Assembly: GCA_947623215.1 (NCBI GenBank)
Contig: CANQGN010000041.1
Span: 1-10,460, forward strand
Direction of reading: 5' to 3'
Length of the DNA: 10,460 bases
Source of the DNA: an uncultured Clostridia bacterium
Lineage (GTDB): Bacteria > Bacillota > Clostridia > Oscillospirales > Acutalibacteraceae
Below, in pieces: positions 1 to 7,572 of the stretch. A program made the translations under genes and the position numbers. Each line of letters starts with the position of its first letter. Positions within the stretch are counted from its first letter, which is position 1. The notes beneath the pieces are model-generated. The model saw only the letters and a program-made list of their open reading frames with translations. It searched no databases and was not told where the DNA came from.

Positions 1-807
1 ACCGCCTACAATCCGGATACCGGTCGCGGCGTGCTGCGCCACGTGCTCATTCGCCGCAGCGCCGCCACCGGCCAAACCATGGTGGTGCTGGTGACCGGCA
101 CCCCCGCGCTGCCCGGGCGGCAGGCTTTTACGGGGGCGCTGTGCGAGGCCTTTCCCTTTATTACCACGGTGGTGCAAAATATCAACGCCGGGCATACCAG
201 CTTGGTGCTGGGCCAGCGCCAGCGGGTGTTGTTTGGCAGCGGCGCCATAGAAGACGAGCTTTGCGGCTGCCGGTTTCGCATTTCGCCCGCCAGTTTTTAT
301 CAGGTCAATTCCGTGCAAACGCCGGTGCTGTATGAAACCGCGCTGTCGCTTGCCGCCCTAACCCCCCGCGACCGCCTGTTAGACGCTTACTGCGGGGTGG
401 GCACCATTGGCCTTGCGGCCGCCGCCCGCTGCGGCTTTGTTACGGGGGTAGAGGTCAACCCCGCCGCCGTAAAAGACGCCCGGCAGAACGCCCGGCTGAA
501 CGGCATTCGCAACGCCCGCTTTTTTTGCGCCGACGCCGGCGATTTTATGGACGATTTGGCCCGCGAGGGAAGCGCCCCCGAGGTGGTCATGATGGACCCG
601 CCCCGCGCCGGCAGCAGCCGCCGCTTTTTGCAAAGTTTACTCGCCCTCGCCCCCGCGCGGGTGGTTTATATTTCCTGTAATCCGGAGACCCTCGCCCGCG
701 ACCTTGGCGTACTGACCAAAGGCGGCTACCGGGTAGAGCAGCTCGCGCCGGTGGATATGTTCCCCCATACCGCCCACGTAGAGGTCGTCTGCTCGCTCAG
801 GCGATAA
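1..807 (+). CDS. rlmD: 23S rRNA (uracil-5-)-methyltransferase, RumA/TrmA family (5' end missing)
   Basis: This is the C-terminal part of an S-adenosylmethionine-dependent enzyme that makes 5-methyluridine in 23S rRNA. The frame is open from base 1, so the true start, and with it any N-terminal TRAM domain and iron-sulfur cysteines, lies to the left. Visible motifs in order are the YQVNS segment near 298-315, the SAM-binding DAYCGVGTIG motif (about 382-411), DPPRAG (about 595-612), the catalytic cysteine in SCNPETLARD (Cys codon 676-678), and the general-base glutamate in the TAHVE ending (Glu codon 781-783). These are the expected catalytic elements of the family. Firmicutes often carry a dual-site version (RlmCD) that modifies two uridines; sequence alone does not separate RlmD from RlmCD. 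The gene ends 34 bases before azlC with no terminator between, so read-through into azlC is likely. Confidence 0.92.
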   Translation, partial: TAYNPDTGRGVLRHVLIRRSAATGQTMVVLVTGTPALPGRQAFTGALCEAFPFITTVVQNINAGHTSLVLGQRQRVLFGSGAIEDELCGCRFRISPASFYQVNSVQTPVLYETALSLAALTPRDRLLDAYCGVGTIGLAAAARCGFVTGVEVNPAAVKDARQNARLNGIRNARFFCADAGDFMDDLAREGSAPEVVMMDPPRAGSSRRFLQSLLALAPARVVYISCNPETLARDLGVLTKGGYRVEQLAPVDMFPHTAHVEVVCSLRR

Positions 808-843
808 AATTGTTCTTGTACCCCGAAAGGAGGGGTGCCAATT
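808..843 (+). promoter_or_regulatory. Hairpin that could mask the azlC ribosome binding site and TTG start
   Basis: ACCCC (820-824) can pair with GGGGT (832-836) around a 7-base loop. TTG (816-818) or AATTG (808-812) can then pair with the CAATT that runs into the start codon (839-843). The Shine-Dalgarno AAAGGAGG (826-833) lies in the loop and 3' arm. The pairing is seen in the sequence; any effect on translation is inference. Confidence 0.35.
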
Positions 844-1525
844 GTGTAAAAAAGCCTTTATAAAAACCCTGCCGGTGCTGGCGGCCTACGTGGTGCTGGG
901 CATGGGCTTTGGCATTTTAATGAGCAACCACGGCTATGGGCCGGGCTGGTCTGTTTTGTGCAGCGTGTTCATTTTTGCCGGTTCCATGCAGTACGTTACG
1001 GTGGATTTACTCGCCACCGCCGCCTCGCCCCTCACCGCCGCTCTCATGACCCTCATGGTCAACGCCCGGCATTTGTTTTACGGTATTTCCATGGTGCCGA
1101 AGTACCGCCGCATGGGGCGGGCGAAGCCCTATTTAATTTTTGGCCTTACAGACGAGACCTACTCGCTGCTCTGCGGCGAAGGGGAAATCCCGAAGGACGA
1201 TAAAACCGCCGCCCGCTACTGCCTGCTGGTAACGGCCTTTGACCAGCTCTACTGGGTGGCCGGTACGGCGGCGGGGGCGGCGCTGGGGGCGAGCGTTTCG
1301 TTTAACGCCGCCGGTATTGAATTTTCTATGACCGCCCTGTTTGTGACCGTGTTTGTAGAGCAGTGGCTTGCGGCCAAAGAGCGGCGGTGCGCCCTGCTGG
1401 GGCTGTTCGCCTCGCTGCTGTGTCTATTGATTTTTGGCCAAAGCCGGTTTTTAATTTCGGCAATGCTGGTCATTGCGGCGGTGCTTTCGGCCGCCTATGC
1501 AAAGCGGGGTGGCGCCCGTGCATAG
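842..1525 (+). CDS. azlC: AzlC family branched-chain amino acid export permease, large subunit
   Basis: This is a 227-residue inner membrane protein, the large subunit of the AzlCD exporter for branched-chain amino acids and their analogues. The family motifs are all present: FAGSMQY (45-51), NARHLFYG (74-81), LTDETYSL (102-109), FDQLYW (133-138) and GIEFSMTALFVT (158-169). Several hydrophobic segments run through the length, and the size is normal for the family. The start is a TTG at 842, chosen because AAAGGAGG (826-833) sits 8 bases before it and the protein begins where AzlC proteins normally begin. The SD lies in a possible hairpin. The gene overlaps azlD by 8 bases, as expected for two subunits made together. 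Substrate is inferred from the family and could be another small amino acid. Confidence 0.93.
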   Translation: MCKKAFIKTLPVLAAYVVLGMGFGILMSNHGYGPGWSVLCSVFIFAGSMQYVTVDLLATAASPLTAALMTLMVNARHLFYGISMVPKYRRMGRAKPYLIFGLTDETYSLLCGEGEIPKDDKTAARYCLLVTAFDQLYWVAGTAAGAALGASVSFNAAGIEFSMTALFVTVFVEQWLAAKERRCALLGLFASLLCLLIFGQSRFLISAMLVIAAVLSAAYAKRGGARA

Positions 1526-1847
1526 CAACGCCCACGCCGCCCTGCTCATCGCCGTGATTGCGGGGGTTACCGCCCTGCTGCGGTTTTTGCCCTTTCTTAT
1601 TTTTCGCGCCCGGCGGGGGGTACCGGCTTTTGTTACCTATTTGGGCGACAAGCTGCCCTGCGCCATTATTGGGATGCTCATCATTTACTGCCTGCGCACG
1701 GTAACCTTTACCGCCGCGGCGAATTGGGCCCCCTCCGCCATTGCGGTGGCGGCGGTTGTGGCGCTGCACGTGTGGCGGCGCAACACGCTGCTCAGCATTG
1801 CGGGAGGTACGGCGCTATATATGGTGTTGGTACAACTGGTTTTTTAA
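1518..1847 (+). CDS. azlD: AzlD family branched-chain amino acid transport protein, small subunit
   Basis: This small hydrophobic membrane protein is the partner of AzlC. With GTG at 1518 as the start it is 109 residues, the usual AzlD length. It shows RFLPF (22-26), LGDKLPCAIIGMLIIYCLR (42-60) and WRRNTLLSIAGGTALYM (86-102), all typical of the family, in three to four membrane segments. The start overlaps the last 8 bases of azlC, and a GC-rich weak SD-like stretch lies about 8 bases upstream. An in-frame ATG at 1497 would add 7 residues but has no SD, so GTG 1518 is preferred; the alternative is not excluded. No terminator follows: the run of T and A around 1841-1858 has no stem before it. 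Confidence 0.9.
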   Translation: MHSNAHAALLIAVIAGVTALLRFLPFLIFRARRGVPAFVTYLGDKLPCAIIGMLIIYCLRTVTFTAAANWAPSAIAVAAVVALHVWRRNTLLSIAGGTALYMVLVQLVF

Positions 1848-1880
1848 AAAAAATAAAACGGCAGAAAGGCGGCGAATACT

Positions 1881-2993
1881 ATGACAAACCAACCGCTCAA
1901 CCCGGTGCGCAACTACGGAGTCGATTTGCTGCGCGTGCTCTCGATGTTTTACGTGCTGGTGCTGCATGTCCTCGGCCGTGGAGGCGTGCTCGCGGCTGCC
2001 CCGCCCGGCACGGCGGCCGCCCATACCGCCTGGTTTTGCGAAATTTGGGCCTACGGCGCGGTGGATATTTTCGGGCTGATCAGCGGCTACGTCGCCTACC
2101 GCGAAAAGCCCCGCCCGGTGCGGCTGGCGGGGTTTGCCTCGCTGTGGTTACAGGCGGTCTTTTACGGCGTGGCCGTTACGTTGCTGGCACTCTTGTTTGT
2201 CCCCCAAACCGTGGGGCAAAACGAGCTTACTACCATGTTGTTCCCGGTTTCAAACGGGCTTTACTGGTACTTAACCGCCTACCTGGGGCTTACCGTGTGC
2301 ATGCCGCTGCTCAACGCCGGGCTGCGCGCCTGCCCGGCGGCGACCGCCAAAAAGCTCTTTTACGCCCTCTTTACCGTGTTTTCGGTTTACGAGTGCTTCT
2401 TCCGCCGGTTTCATTTGCAAAACGGCTATTCCTTTGTTTGGCTGGCCCTGCTTTACCTGCTCGGCGGCCTTGCCAAAAAGGCGAACATCGGCGGCGCTTT
2501 GCGGGTTTGGCAGGCGGCGCTGGGTATTGTCTCCTGCGTGCTCGTGGCCTTTTTGTGGCGGCAGTTTGGGGTAGAGTTTTCCCTTGGGGCAACCGTCGTT
2601 CGGCGAGATTTTCTGGTTTCCTACACTTCGCCCGCCGTGCTGGGGGCCTCGCTGCTGCACCTTATCGCCTTTTCCAAGCTGCGTTTTTCGCCCGCCGCCT
2701 GCAAGCTTATTCGCTTTGGCGCTTCGGGCGCCTTTGCCGCCTATTTGCTCAACTGCCAGCGGTGGATTTGGACTCATTGGCTTACCGGGCGGTATGCCTT
2801 TTTGGCCGCCTGCTCGCCCCCTGTTCTGGCGGCGGCCACCCTTTGCGCCGCGCTGGCCTTTTTGGTGTTTGCCTTATTGGCAGATGCCCTTCGGCGGGGG
2901 CTGTTTACCCTACTGTGGGTAGAGCAGGGGCTGAATCGCTTAGAGGCCGCCCTGCGCCGCCTCTTTACCGATAAAGGAGGAAACAAAGCGTGA
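1881..2993 (+). CDS. Acyltransferase 3 family membrane protein
   Basis: This is a 370-residue polytopic membrane protein of the acyltransferase-3 family (OafA/WecH-like), which moves acetyl or other acyl groups onto sugars of cell-surface glycans. The N-terminal motif NYGVDLLRVLS (11-21) with the following histidine (about 29), the VDIFGLISGY segment (61-70) and the YWYLTAYLGL segment (about 128-137) are characteristic. About ten hydrophobic segments can be read. ATG 1881 is preceded by a purine-rich AAAGGCGG (1865-1872), a modest SD. The 33-base gap after azlD has no terminator or obvious promoter, so it probably belongs to the upstream operon. It overlaps the next gene in GTGA (2990-2993), suggesting translational coupling to the glycosidase. 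The acceptor sugar cannot be told from sequence. Confidence 0.85.
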   Translation: MTNQPLNPVRNYGVDLLRVLSMFYVLVLHVLGRGGVLAAAPPGTAAAHTAWFCEIWAYGAVDIFGLISGYVAYREKPRPVRLAGFASLWLQAVFYGVAVTLLALLFVPQTVGQNELTTMLFPVSNGLYWYLTAYLGLTVCMPLLNAGLRACPAATAKKLFYALFTVFSVYECFFRRFHLQNGYSFVWLALLYLLGGLAKKANIGGALRVWQAALGIVSCVLVAFLWRQFGVEFSLGATVVRRDFLVSYTSPAVLGASLLHLIAFSKLRFSPAACKLIRFGASGAFAAYLLNCQRWIWTHWLTGRYAFLAACSPPVLAAATLCAALAFLVFALLADALRRGLFTLLWVEQGLNRLEAALRRLFTDKGGNKA

Positions 2994-4699
2994 AACAACA
3001 ATCCATTCCAAGGCCGGAGCACCCCCGCCCCACCATGCGGCGGGAGACTTGGCAAAACCTGAACGGCGAGTGGGCGTTTGAAATCGACGCCGCCGTAAGC
3101 GGCGAGCAGCGCGGGCTGTACCATGAAGCCGCCCCCTTTGCCGGGCGCATTACCGTGCCCTTTTGTCCCGAAAGCGAGCTTTCGGGGGTACATCATCGCG
3201 ATTTTATGCCCTGCGTGTGGTACCGCCGCACCTTTACCGTAACCGCCCGGCAGCTGGCGGGGCGGGTGGCGCTGCACTTTGGCGCGGTCGATTACGAGGC
3301 GGCGGTTTACATAAACGGCCAGCTGGTCGGCCGCCACCGGGGCGGGTATGCCTCTTTTTGCTTTACCGTCACCCCCTTTTTGCGGGAGGGGGAAAACACC
3401 CTTACCGTAGCGGCCAAAGACGATACCCGCAGCCCCCTGCAGCCCAGCGGCAAGCAAAGCGAGCGGTACGAGTCTTACTCTTGCCTCTACACCCGCTCTA
3501 CCGGCATTTGGCAAACCGTCTGGCTGGAGTTTACCCCCCGCGCTTATATAGAGTCCCTTACCGTGCAGCCCCGGCCGGTGGGGCAGGGGGCGCTGGTAAC
3601 CCTGACCCTCGCGGGGCGGGGCAACCTAACCGTTACCGCCGCTTATAAGGGGCAAGAAATGGGGCGGGTAGCGCTGCCAAACGCCGCCGGGCGGGTGCAG
3701 TTTGTGCTGCCGCTTGCTGAGCTGCACCTGTGGGAGCCCGGCCACGGGCGGCTGTACGACTGCACGGTGACCTTTGGCGAAGACCGGGTAGAAAGCTACT
3801 TTGGCCTGCGCACGGCGGAGCTGCAAGACGGCCGCTTTCTGCTCAACGGCCGCAGCGTGTTCCAGCGGCTGATATTAGACCAGGGCTACTACCCGCAGGG
3901 GATTTATACCGCCCCCAGCGATGAAGAATTGGCTGCCGACATAACCCGCGCCATGCAAATGGGCTTTAACGGCGCCCGGCTGCACCAAAAGGTGTTTGAA
4001 GAGCGCTTTTTGTACCATTGCGACCGGCTGGGCTATCTGGTTTGGGGCGAGTACCCCAGCTGGGGGGTCGATTTGGCCGCCCCCGCCGCGCTGGCCGCGG
4101 TGGCGGAGGAGTGGCTTTCGGTTGTGGCGCGGGATTCCGCCCACCCCTGCGTGGTGGGCTGGTGCCCGCTGAACGAGACCCACCCCGACCAGCGGCCGGA
4201 GACGGTGCGCACCCTTTACCGCCTTACCAAGGCCGCCGACCCCGACCGCCCGTGTATCGATACCAGCGGCTACATTCACCTGCAAACCGACGTGTTTGAC
4301 CTGCACGACTACGACCAGAACCCCGCAACCTTCGCCGCCCGGTATGAAAGCTTTGCCAAAACCGGTCGTTTAACCCAGCCGGACTATTGCGCCGAGTGGC
4401 AAACCTACGGCGGCCAGCCGGTGTTTGTAAGCGAGTACGGCGGCATTCGCTGGTCGGCCGACCCCGCCGGTTGGGGGTACGGTACCGGCCCGGCTACGGA
4501 GGCGGAATTTATGGAGCGCTTTGGCGCCCTTACCACTTCGCTGCTGCAAAACCCCGCCTTTTTCGGCTTTTGCTACACCCAGTTAACCGACGTAGAGCAA
4601 GAGCAAAACGGCCTTTACACCTTTGACCGCCAGCCCAAATTCCCACCCCGGCAAATCGCCGCCATTGTTTCGCAGCCGGCGGCGGTCGAGCAAGACTAA
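2990..4699 (+). CDS. Glycoside hydrolase family 2 protein (beta-galactosidase/glucuronidase superfamily)
   Basis: This is a 569-residue retaining beta-glycosidase of family GH2. Residues 1-180 form the N-terminal jelly-roll sugar-binding domain (WQNLNGEWAF near 21-30, YINGQLVGRHRGGY near 107-120). Residues 181-270 form an immunoglobulin-like domain. Residues 280-560 form the TIM barrel. The acid/base is predicted as Glu396 in CPLNET and the nucleophile as Glu482 in VSEYGG, both with the expected neighbours. No signal peptide is visible, so it should act in the cytoplasm on imported glycosides. It is much shorter than LacZ and lacks the extra C-terminal domains. The GTG start at 2990 has AAAGGAGG at 2973-2980 and overlaps the acyltransferase stop. 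The NxK motif that marks glucuronidases was not seen, so the substrate is left open. Confidence 0.9.
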   Translation: MKQQSIPRPEHPRPTMRRETWQNLNGEWAFEIDAAVSGEQRGLYHEAAPFAGRITVPFCPESELSGVHHRDFMPCVWYRRTFTVTARQLAGRVALHFGAVDYEAAVYINGQLVGRHRGGYASFCFTVTPFLREGENTLTVAAKDDTRSPLQPSGKQSERYESYSCLYTRSTGIWQTVWLEFTPRAYIESLTVQPRPVGQGALVTLTLAGRGNLTVTAAYKGQEMGRVALPNAAGRVQFVLPLAELHLWEPGHGRLYDCTVTFGEDRVESYFGLRTAELQDGRFLLNGRSVFQRLILDQGYYPQGIYTAPSDEELAADITRAMQMGFNGARLHQKVFEERFLYHCDRLGYLVWGEYPSWGVDLAAPAALAAVAEEWLSVVARDSAHPCVVGWCPLNETHPDQRPETVRTLYRLTKAADPDRPCIDTSGYIHLQTDVFDLHDYDQNPATFAARYESFAKTGRLTQPDYCAEWQTYGGQPVFVSEYGGIRWSADPAGWGYGTGPATEAEFMERFGALTTSLLQNPAFFGFCYTQLTDVEQEQNGLYTFDRQPKFPPRQIAAIVSQPAAVEQD

Positions 4700-4708
4700 A
4701 TGCAACAA

Positions 4709-4743
4709 CCCGCTCACCTGCTTTTGGTGGGCGGGCCTTTTTT
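4709..4743 (+). terminator. Intrinsic terminator after the GH2 gene
   Basis: A 10-bp stem (4709-4718 with 4726-4735, one G-T pair) has a 7-base loop and is followed by six T at 4738-4743. It closes the operon that starts with rlmD or further left and separates it from spoIVA. Confidence 0.88.
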
Positions 4744-4748
4744 CGGCT

Positions 4749-4778
4749 GGCATATTGTCCCTTTTCCTTTCATATAGT
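4749..4778 (+). promoter_or_regulatory. Sigma-E-type promoter of spoIVA
   Basis: GGCATATT (4749-4756) is separated by 14 bases from CATATAGT (4771-4778). This fits the sigma-E consensus of Bacillus and clostridia (an ATATT-type -35 box, 14-15 bases, CATACAnT-type -10 box) with one clear -10 mismatch. It lies about 34 bases before the spoIVA start and right after the upstream terminator, as expected for a mother-cell sporulation gene. No good sigma-A boxes are seen in the same gap. Confidence 0.75.
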
Positions 4779-4811
4779 TTACCAAGATATGACGAAAAGA
4801 GGACGGGTTGT

Positions 4812-6290
4812 ATGACTGACGCCAACATTTATCAGGATATTGCCGAGCGAACCGACGGCAACATTTACCTTGGCATTGTGGGGCCGGTGCGCACCGGAAA
4901 ATCCACCTTTATTAAGCGGTTTATGGAGACCATGGTAATGCCCCACATGAAGGGGGAGTATCGGCGAGAGCGGGCAATAGACGAAATGCCTCAGTCGGCC
5001 GCCGGGCGCACCATTATGACTACCGAGCCCAAGTTTATTCCGGAGGAAGCGGTAGCCATAACGCTGGACGGCGTAAGCGAGCTTTCGGTGCGGCTGGTAG
5101 ACTGTGTGGGCTACATAGTGCCCAGCGCCCTGGGGTATGTAGAAGAAGACCGCCCGCGCATGGTTAAAACCCCGTGGTTTGAAGAAGAAATCCCCTTTAA
5201 CATGGCGGCAGAAATCGGCACCCAAAAGGTGATAGCCGAGCACTCTACCATTGGGCTGGTGGTCACGACCGACGGCACCATTGGCGACATAGACCGCGCG
5301 GAGTATGAAGAAGCGGAGCAGCGGGTCATAGAAGAACTGCGGGCCATACAAAAGCCCTTTGTGGTGCTGCTGAACTCTACCGACCCCGCCGCCCCCGCCG
5401 CCCGGCAAACCGCCGAGCAGCTAAGCGAGACCTACGGTGTGCCGGTGCTGCCGGTGAATTGTTTAGAGCTGGGCGAAGAAGATTTTAAGGCGATTTTGGC
5501 GCAAATTTTGACCGAATTCCCCCTGCGGGAGGTGAAAATCGGCCTGCCGGGGTGGCTGGCGGGCTTAAAGGCCGACCATTGGTTAAAAAGTGAATTGTAT
5601 GAGCTGGTAGCCGCTGCCGCCGCGCGGGTGGCGCGGGTGCGGCAGCTGCAAACGCTGGCCGAGGCGCTGCAGGGCAGCGAGCACGTGCGCTTTGCCACCT
5701 TAAGCGGGGTAGAGCTGGGGGCCGGGCGGGCGACCATAGAGGTGGGGCTTGCGCCCGACTTGCTCTACCGCGTGCTGACCGAAGAAACGGGGCTTGAAAT
5801 ATGCGGCGAAGAGGGGTTGCTTGACTGCCTGGCCGAGCTGGCAGAGGTGAAACGCCGGTACGAAAAGGTGAAGGGCGCACTGGAAGAGGTAGAGCGGGTA
5901 GGCTACGGCATAGTCATGCCGGACAAAGAGGAAATGACCTTAGAAGAGCCGGAAATTATGAAGCAGGGCAGCCAGTACGGCGTGCGGCTAAAGGCCACCG
6001 CCCCCTCTATTCACATGATGCGGGCAGACATTCGCACCGAGATTACGCCGGTGGTGGGGTCGGAAAAACAGTCGGAGGATTTGGTGCGCTATCTGCTGGC
6101 GGGCTTTGAGGACGACCCGGCGCGGCTGTGGGATTCTAACATTTTCGGCAAGTCGCTGCATGACCTCGTAAACGAGGGGCTGCACGCCAAGCTCTCGCGT
6201 ATGCCGGCGGACGCCCGCCGCAAGCTGCAAGAGACCATTCAGCGGGTGATAAACGAAGGCTGCGGCGGGCTGATTTGCATATTACTGTAA
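4812..6290 (+). CDS. spoIVA: Stage IV sporulation protein A, spore-coat morphogenetic ATPase
   Basis: SpoIVA is the mother-cell ATPase that polymerises on the outer forespore membrane and forms the base on which the spore coat is built; it is anchored there by SpoVM. The protein is 492 residues, the same length as in Bacillus subtilis. The Walker A motif GPVRTGKST is at residues 24-32 with Lys30, TTEPKFIP at 70-77 carries the switch-like threonines, and DCVG at 97-100 is the Walker B/DxxG region. The middle and C-terminal domains are intact and the protein ends in GGLICILL, the conserved tail. ATG 4812 is chosen because AAGAGGA (4796-4802) lies 9 bases before it; upstream in-frame codons overlap the glycosidase gene and would add a non-homologous extension. 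It appears to be a single-gene unit with its own promoter and terminator. Confidence 0.97.
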   Translation: MTDANIYQDIAERTDGNIYLGIVGPVRTGKSTFIKRFMETMVMPHMKGEYRRERAIDEMPQSAAGRTIMTTEPKFIPEEAVAITLDGVSELSVRLVDCVGYIVPSALGYVEEDRPRMVKTPWFEEEIPFNMAAEIGTQKVIAEHSTIGLVVTTDGTIGDIDRAEYEEAEQRVIEELRAIQKPFVVLLNSTDPAAPAARQTAEQLSETYGVPVLPVNCLELGEEDFKAILAQILTEFPLREVKIGLPGWLAGLKADHWLKSELYELVAAAAARVARVRQLQTLAEALQGSEHVRFATLSGVELGAGRATIEVGLAPDLLYRVLTEETGLEICGEEGLLDCLAELAEVKRRYEKVKGALEEVERVGYGIVMPDKEEMTLEEPEIMKQGSQYGVRLKATAPSIHMMRADIRTEITPVVGSEKQSEDLVRYLLAGFEDDPARLWDSNIFGKSLHDLVNEGLHAKLSRMPADARRKLQETIQRVINEGCGGLICILL

Positions 6291-6302
6291 CGTGCAAAAT
6301 AA

Positions 6303-6349
6303 ACCGGCCATTTTGCCGGTCGGGTGGGGGAGACCCCGCCCATTTTTTT
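6303..6349 (+). terminator. Intrinsic terminator after spoIVA (tandem hairpins)
   Basis: A first small hairpin, ACCGGC (6303-6308) with GCCGGT (6315-6320), is followed at once by a GC-rich 8-bp stem (6322-6329 with 6334-6341, one G-T pair, 4-base loop) and seven T at 6343-6349. The second hairpin is the actual terminator. Confidence 0.9.
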
Positions 6350-6451
6350 GGTTGATTTAAAAAATAAAAAAATTTTAAAACTTAAGTGAGCGTTTTTCGC
6401 CTTTTTGGCGTCTAATAAGTAGAGAACGAATGGGCGGCCTTGTTGCCCCTG
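6350..6451. other. AT-rich intergenic stretch after spoIVA
   Basis: The stretch starts with an A/T-only block (about 6356-6380), very unlike the surrounding GC-rich DNA. A small palindrome CGCC-TTTTT-GGCG lies at 6398-6410. No ORF with a ribosome binding site and no RNA gene is recognised here. It may serve as an upstream promoter element for the lipoprotein gene. Confidence 0.4.
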
Positions 6452-6480
6452 TTGACAGCCGCCGGGCTTCGCGCTTTACT
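6452..6480 (+). promoter_or_regulatory. Sigma-A-type promoter candidate for the lipoprotein gene
   Basis: A perfect -35 box TTGACA (6452-6457) is followed after 17 bases by TTTACT (6475-6480), four of six matches to TATAAT. It lies 38 bases before the ATG and after the spoIVA terminator, so the lipoprotein gene probably has vegetative expression separate from spoIVA. Confidence 0.6.
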
Positions 6481-6518
6481 AAAAAGGCAACGAGTAAAAA
6501 AAGGAGGAGAGACCCTGC

Positions 6519-7493
6519 ATGAAACGGAATTATTGGGTTTGCATTTTGGCGCTGGCGCTTTGCGCCGCGCTGTTTACAGGCTGCGCCGGGTCTGCGCAAA
6601 AGGCTGCTACCCCCACTGGGGTTACCCCCACCGGGGCGGCGCAAGCGAGCGAGAATGCGGTAAAGCCGCTGGTGAGTTCCGCCCCCGCGCCGCAAAGCCA
6701 GGCGAGCGCACAGTCTGCCGCAAGCGTGCAGGCGGCGGCCAAACAGACCGCCGGGCTAGTAGGAGAAAAACCGGCGGAGACCACGGCCAAAGAGACGGCG
6801 CAAAAGCCGACCGCTTCCTCCAAACCGGCCAAAAAGAAAGAAACAGAGCAAAAGACCGGGGTATCCTCTGCGGCGCCCTCTGCCACCCAGAAAAACGACG
6901 AAGAGGAAACCAGTTCAAGCTGGCAGCAGTCGTGTGTTCCCCCTCGCTATCCTTGTTTTAAAAGCGAGCAGGCCTTTCAGCAGTGGTTGCTGCAAGGCGG
7001 CGTGGTAGACGACGGCGGCGATTATGCGGAATATCGTGCGCAGGCGCTGCAAGAACTGAAAGAGGGCGACGTGTTGCGTTACAATGCCGTTCCCGCGATG
7101 ATGAACAGTTCCTCGCTGACGTTTGTTGAGTTGCGCATTGTACCGAACTATTGCCTTTTTTATACCTTCCGTTTGGCGGATATAACGCCTGCATTTTACG
7201 GCGACGGGAAGGTTTCGGTTGAAATCGATAATATCGGTAAAGTGCAGCAACAGGAATGGGATGCAATGCAAGAAAAGGTTGCCACCGGTAAAAATGGCTG
7301 CTGGATGAAAAAGGTGAACGGAATCGAGTATTACCGAGAACCCATTCGGAACGTGAACGGCTGCCGTATTTACTGGAAACAAAACGGCAAGTTAATTTGT
7401 GCGTCGGTTGGTGAATACGCCGAACGCTTAGACGACCTGCTGCCGCTGCTCAAGCTGGAGCAGGTAACCCTGCCCGCCGGGCAAGTACAATAA
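6519..7493 (+). CDS. Predicted lipoprotein of unknown function
   Basis: This is a 324-residue protein with a lipoprotein signal peptide: a basic MKR start, a hydrophobic core and a lipobox ending LFTGC, with the lipidated cysteine at residue 22. Residues 23-135 are a disordered Ala/Ser/Thr/Lys/Gln-rich linker that begins with TPTGV/TPTGA, coded by a tandem 15-bp repeat (6609-6638). Residues 136-324 look globular, with mixed hydrophobic and charged segments, cysteines near 139 and 146, and no family that I recognise. The ATG has an excellent SD (AAAGGAGGAG, 6500-6509). The linker should let the C-terminal domain reach through the cell wall. Codon use is less GC-rich in the globular half than in the linker. 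The role is unknown; its position beside spoIVA does not show a sporulation function. Confidence 0.8.
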   Translation: MKRNYWVCILALALCAALFTGCAGSAQKAATPTGVTPTGAAQASENAVKPLVSSAPAPQSQASAQSAASVQAAAKQTAGLVGEKPAETTAKETAQKPTASSKPAKKKETEQKTGVSSAAPSATQKNDEEETSSSWQQSCVPPRYPCFKSEQAFQQWLLQGGVVDDGGDYAEYRAQALQELKEGDVLRYNAVPAMMNSSSLTFVELRIVPNYCLFYTFRLADITPAFYGDGKVSVEIDNIGKVQQQEWDAMQEKVATGKNGCWMKKVNGIEYYREPIRNVNGCRIYWKQNGKLICASVGEYAERLDDLLPLLKLEQVTLPAGQVQ

Positions 7494-7511
7494 TCCAATC
7501 CATATAACGAA

Positions 7512-7562
7512 CGCCCCCGCAGCATTTGGTAAAACCATGCTGCGGGGGCGCTTGCCGTTTTT
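7512..7562. terminator. Long hairpin between the convergent lipoprotein and ychF genes
   Basis: A perfect 14-bp GC-rich stem (7512-7525 with 7537-7550) encloses an 11-base loop. On the plus strand T5 follows at 7558-7562, seven bases after the stem. On the minus strand only a loose T-rich stretch follows. It is placed to stop transcription from both sides, though neither U-tract is ideal. Confidence 0.75.
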
Positions 7563-7572
7563 CGTTTAGAAC

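Noticed and set aside
1841..1860. T-run and A-run after azlD as a terminator
   Set aside because: There is no GC-rich stem before it, and the next gene follows after 33 bases.
1724..2974. Long open frame of 416 codons on the plus strand across azlD and the acyltransferase gene
   Set aside because: It is in another frame of clearly recognisable genes, is very rich in Arg/Ala/Gly as expected for shadow frames of GC-rich DNA, and has no ribosome binding site.
2774..3514. Open frame of 246 codons on the minus strand
   Set aside because: It is antisense to the acyltransferase and GH2 genes, has low-complexity composition and resembles no protein; it is a product of high GC.
4623..4811. N-terminal extension of spoIVA by 63 codons
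   Set aside because: It overlaps the glycosidase gene and the terminator, runs through the sigma-E promoter, and the family starts at the ATG at 4812, giving exactly 492 residues.
6398..6410. CGCC-TTTTT-GGCG palindrome as a terminator or operator
   Set aside because: The stem is only four base pairs and no gene on either strand ends there; too weak to call.
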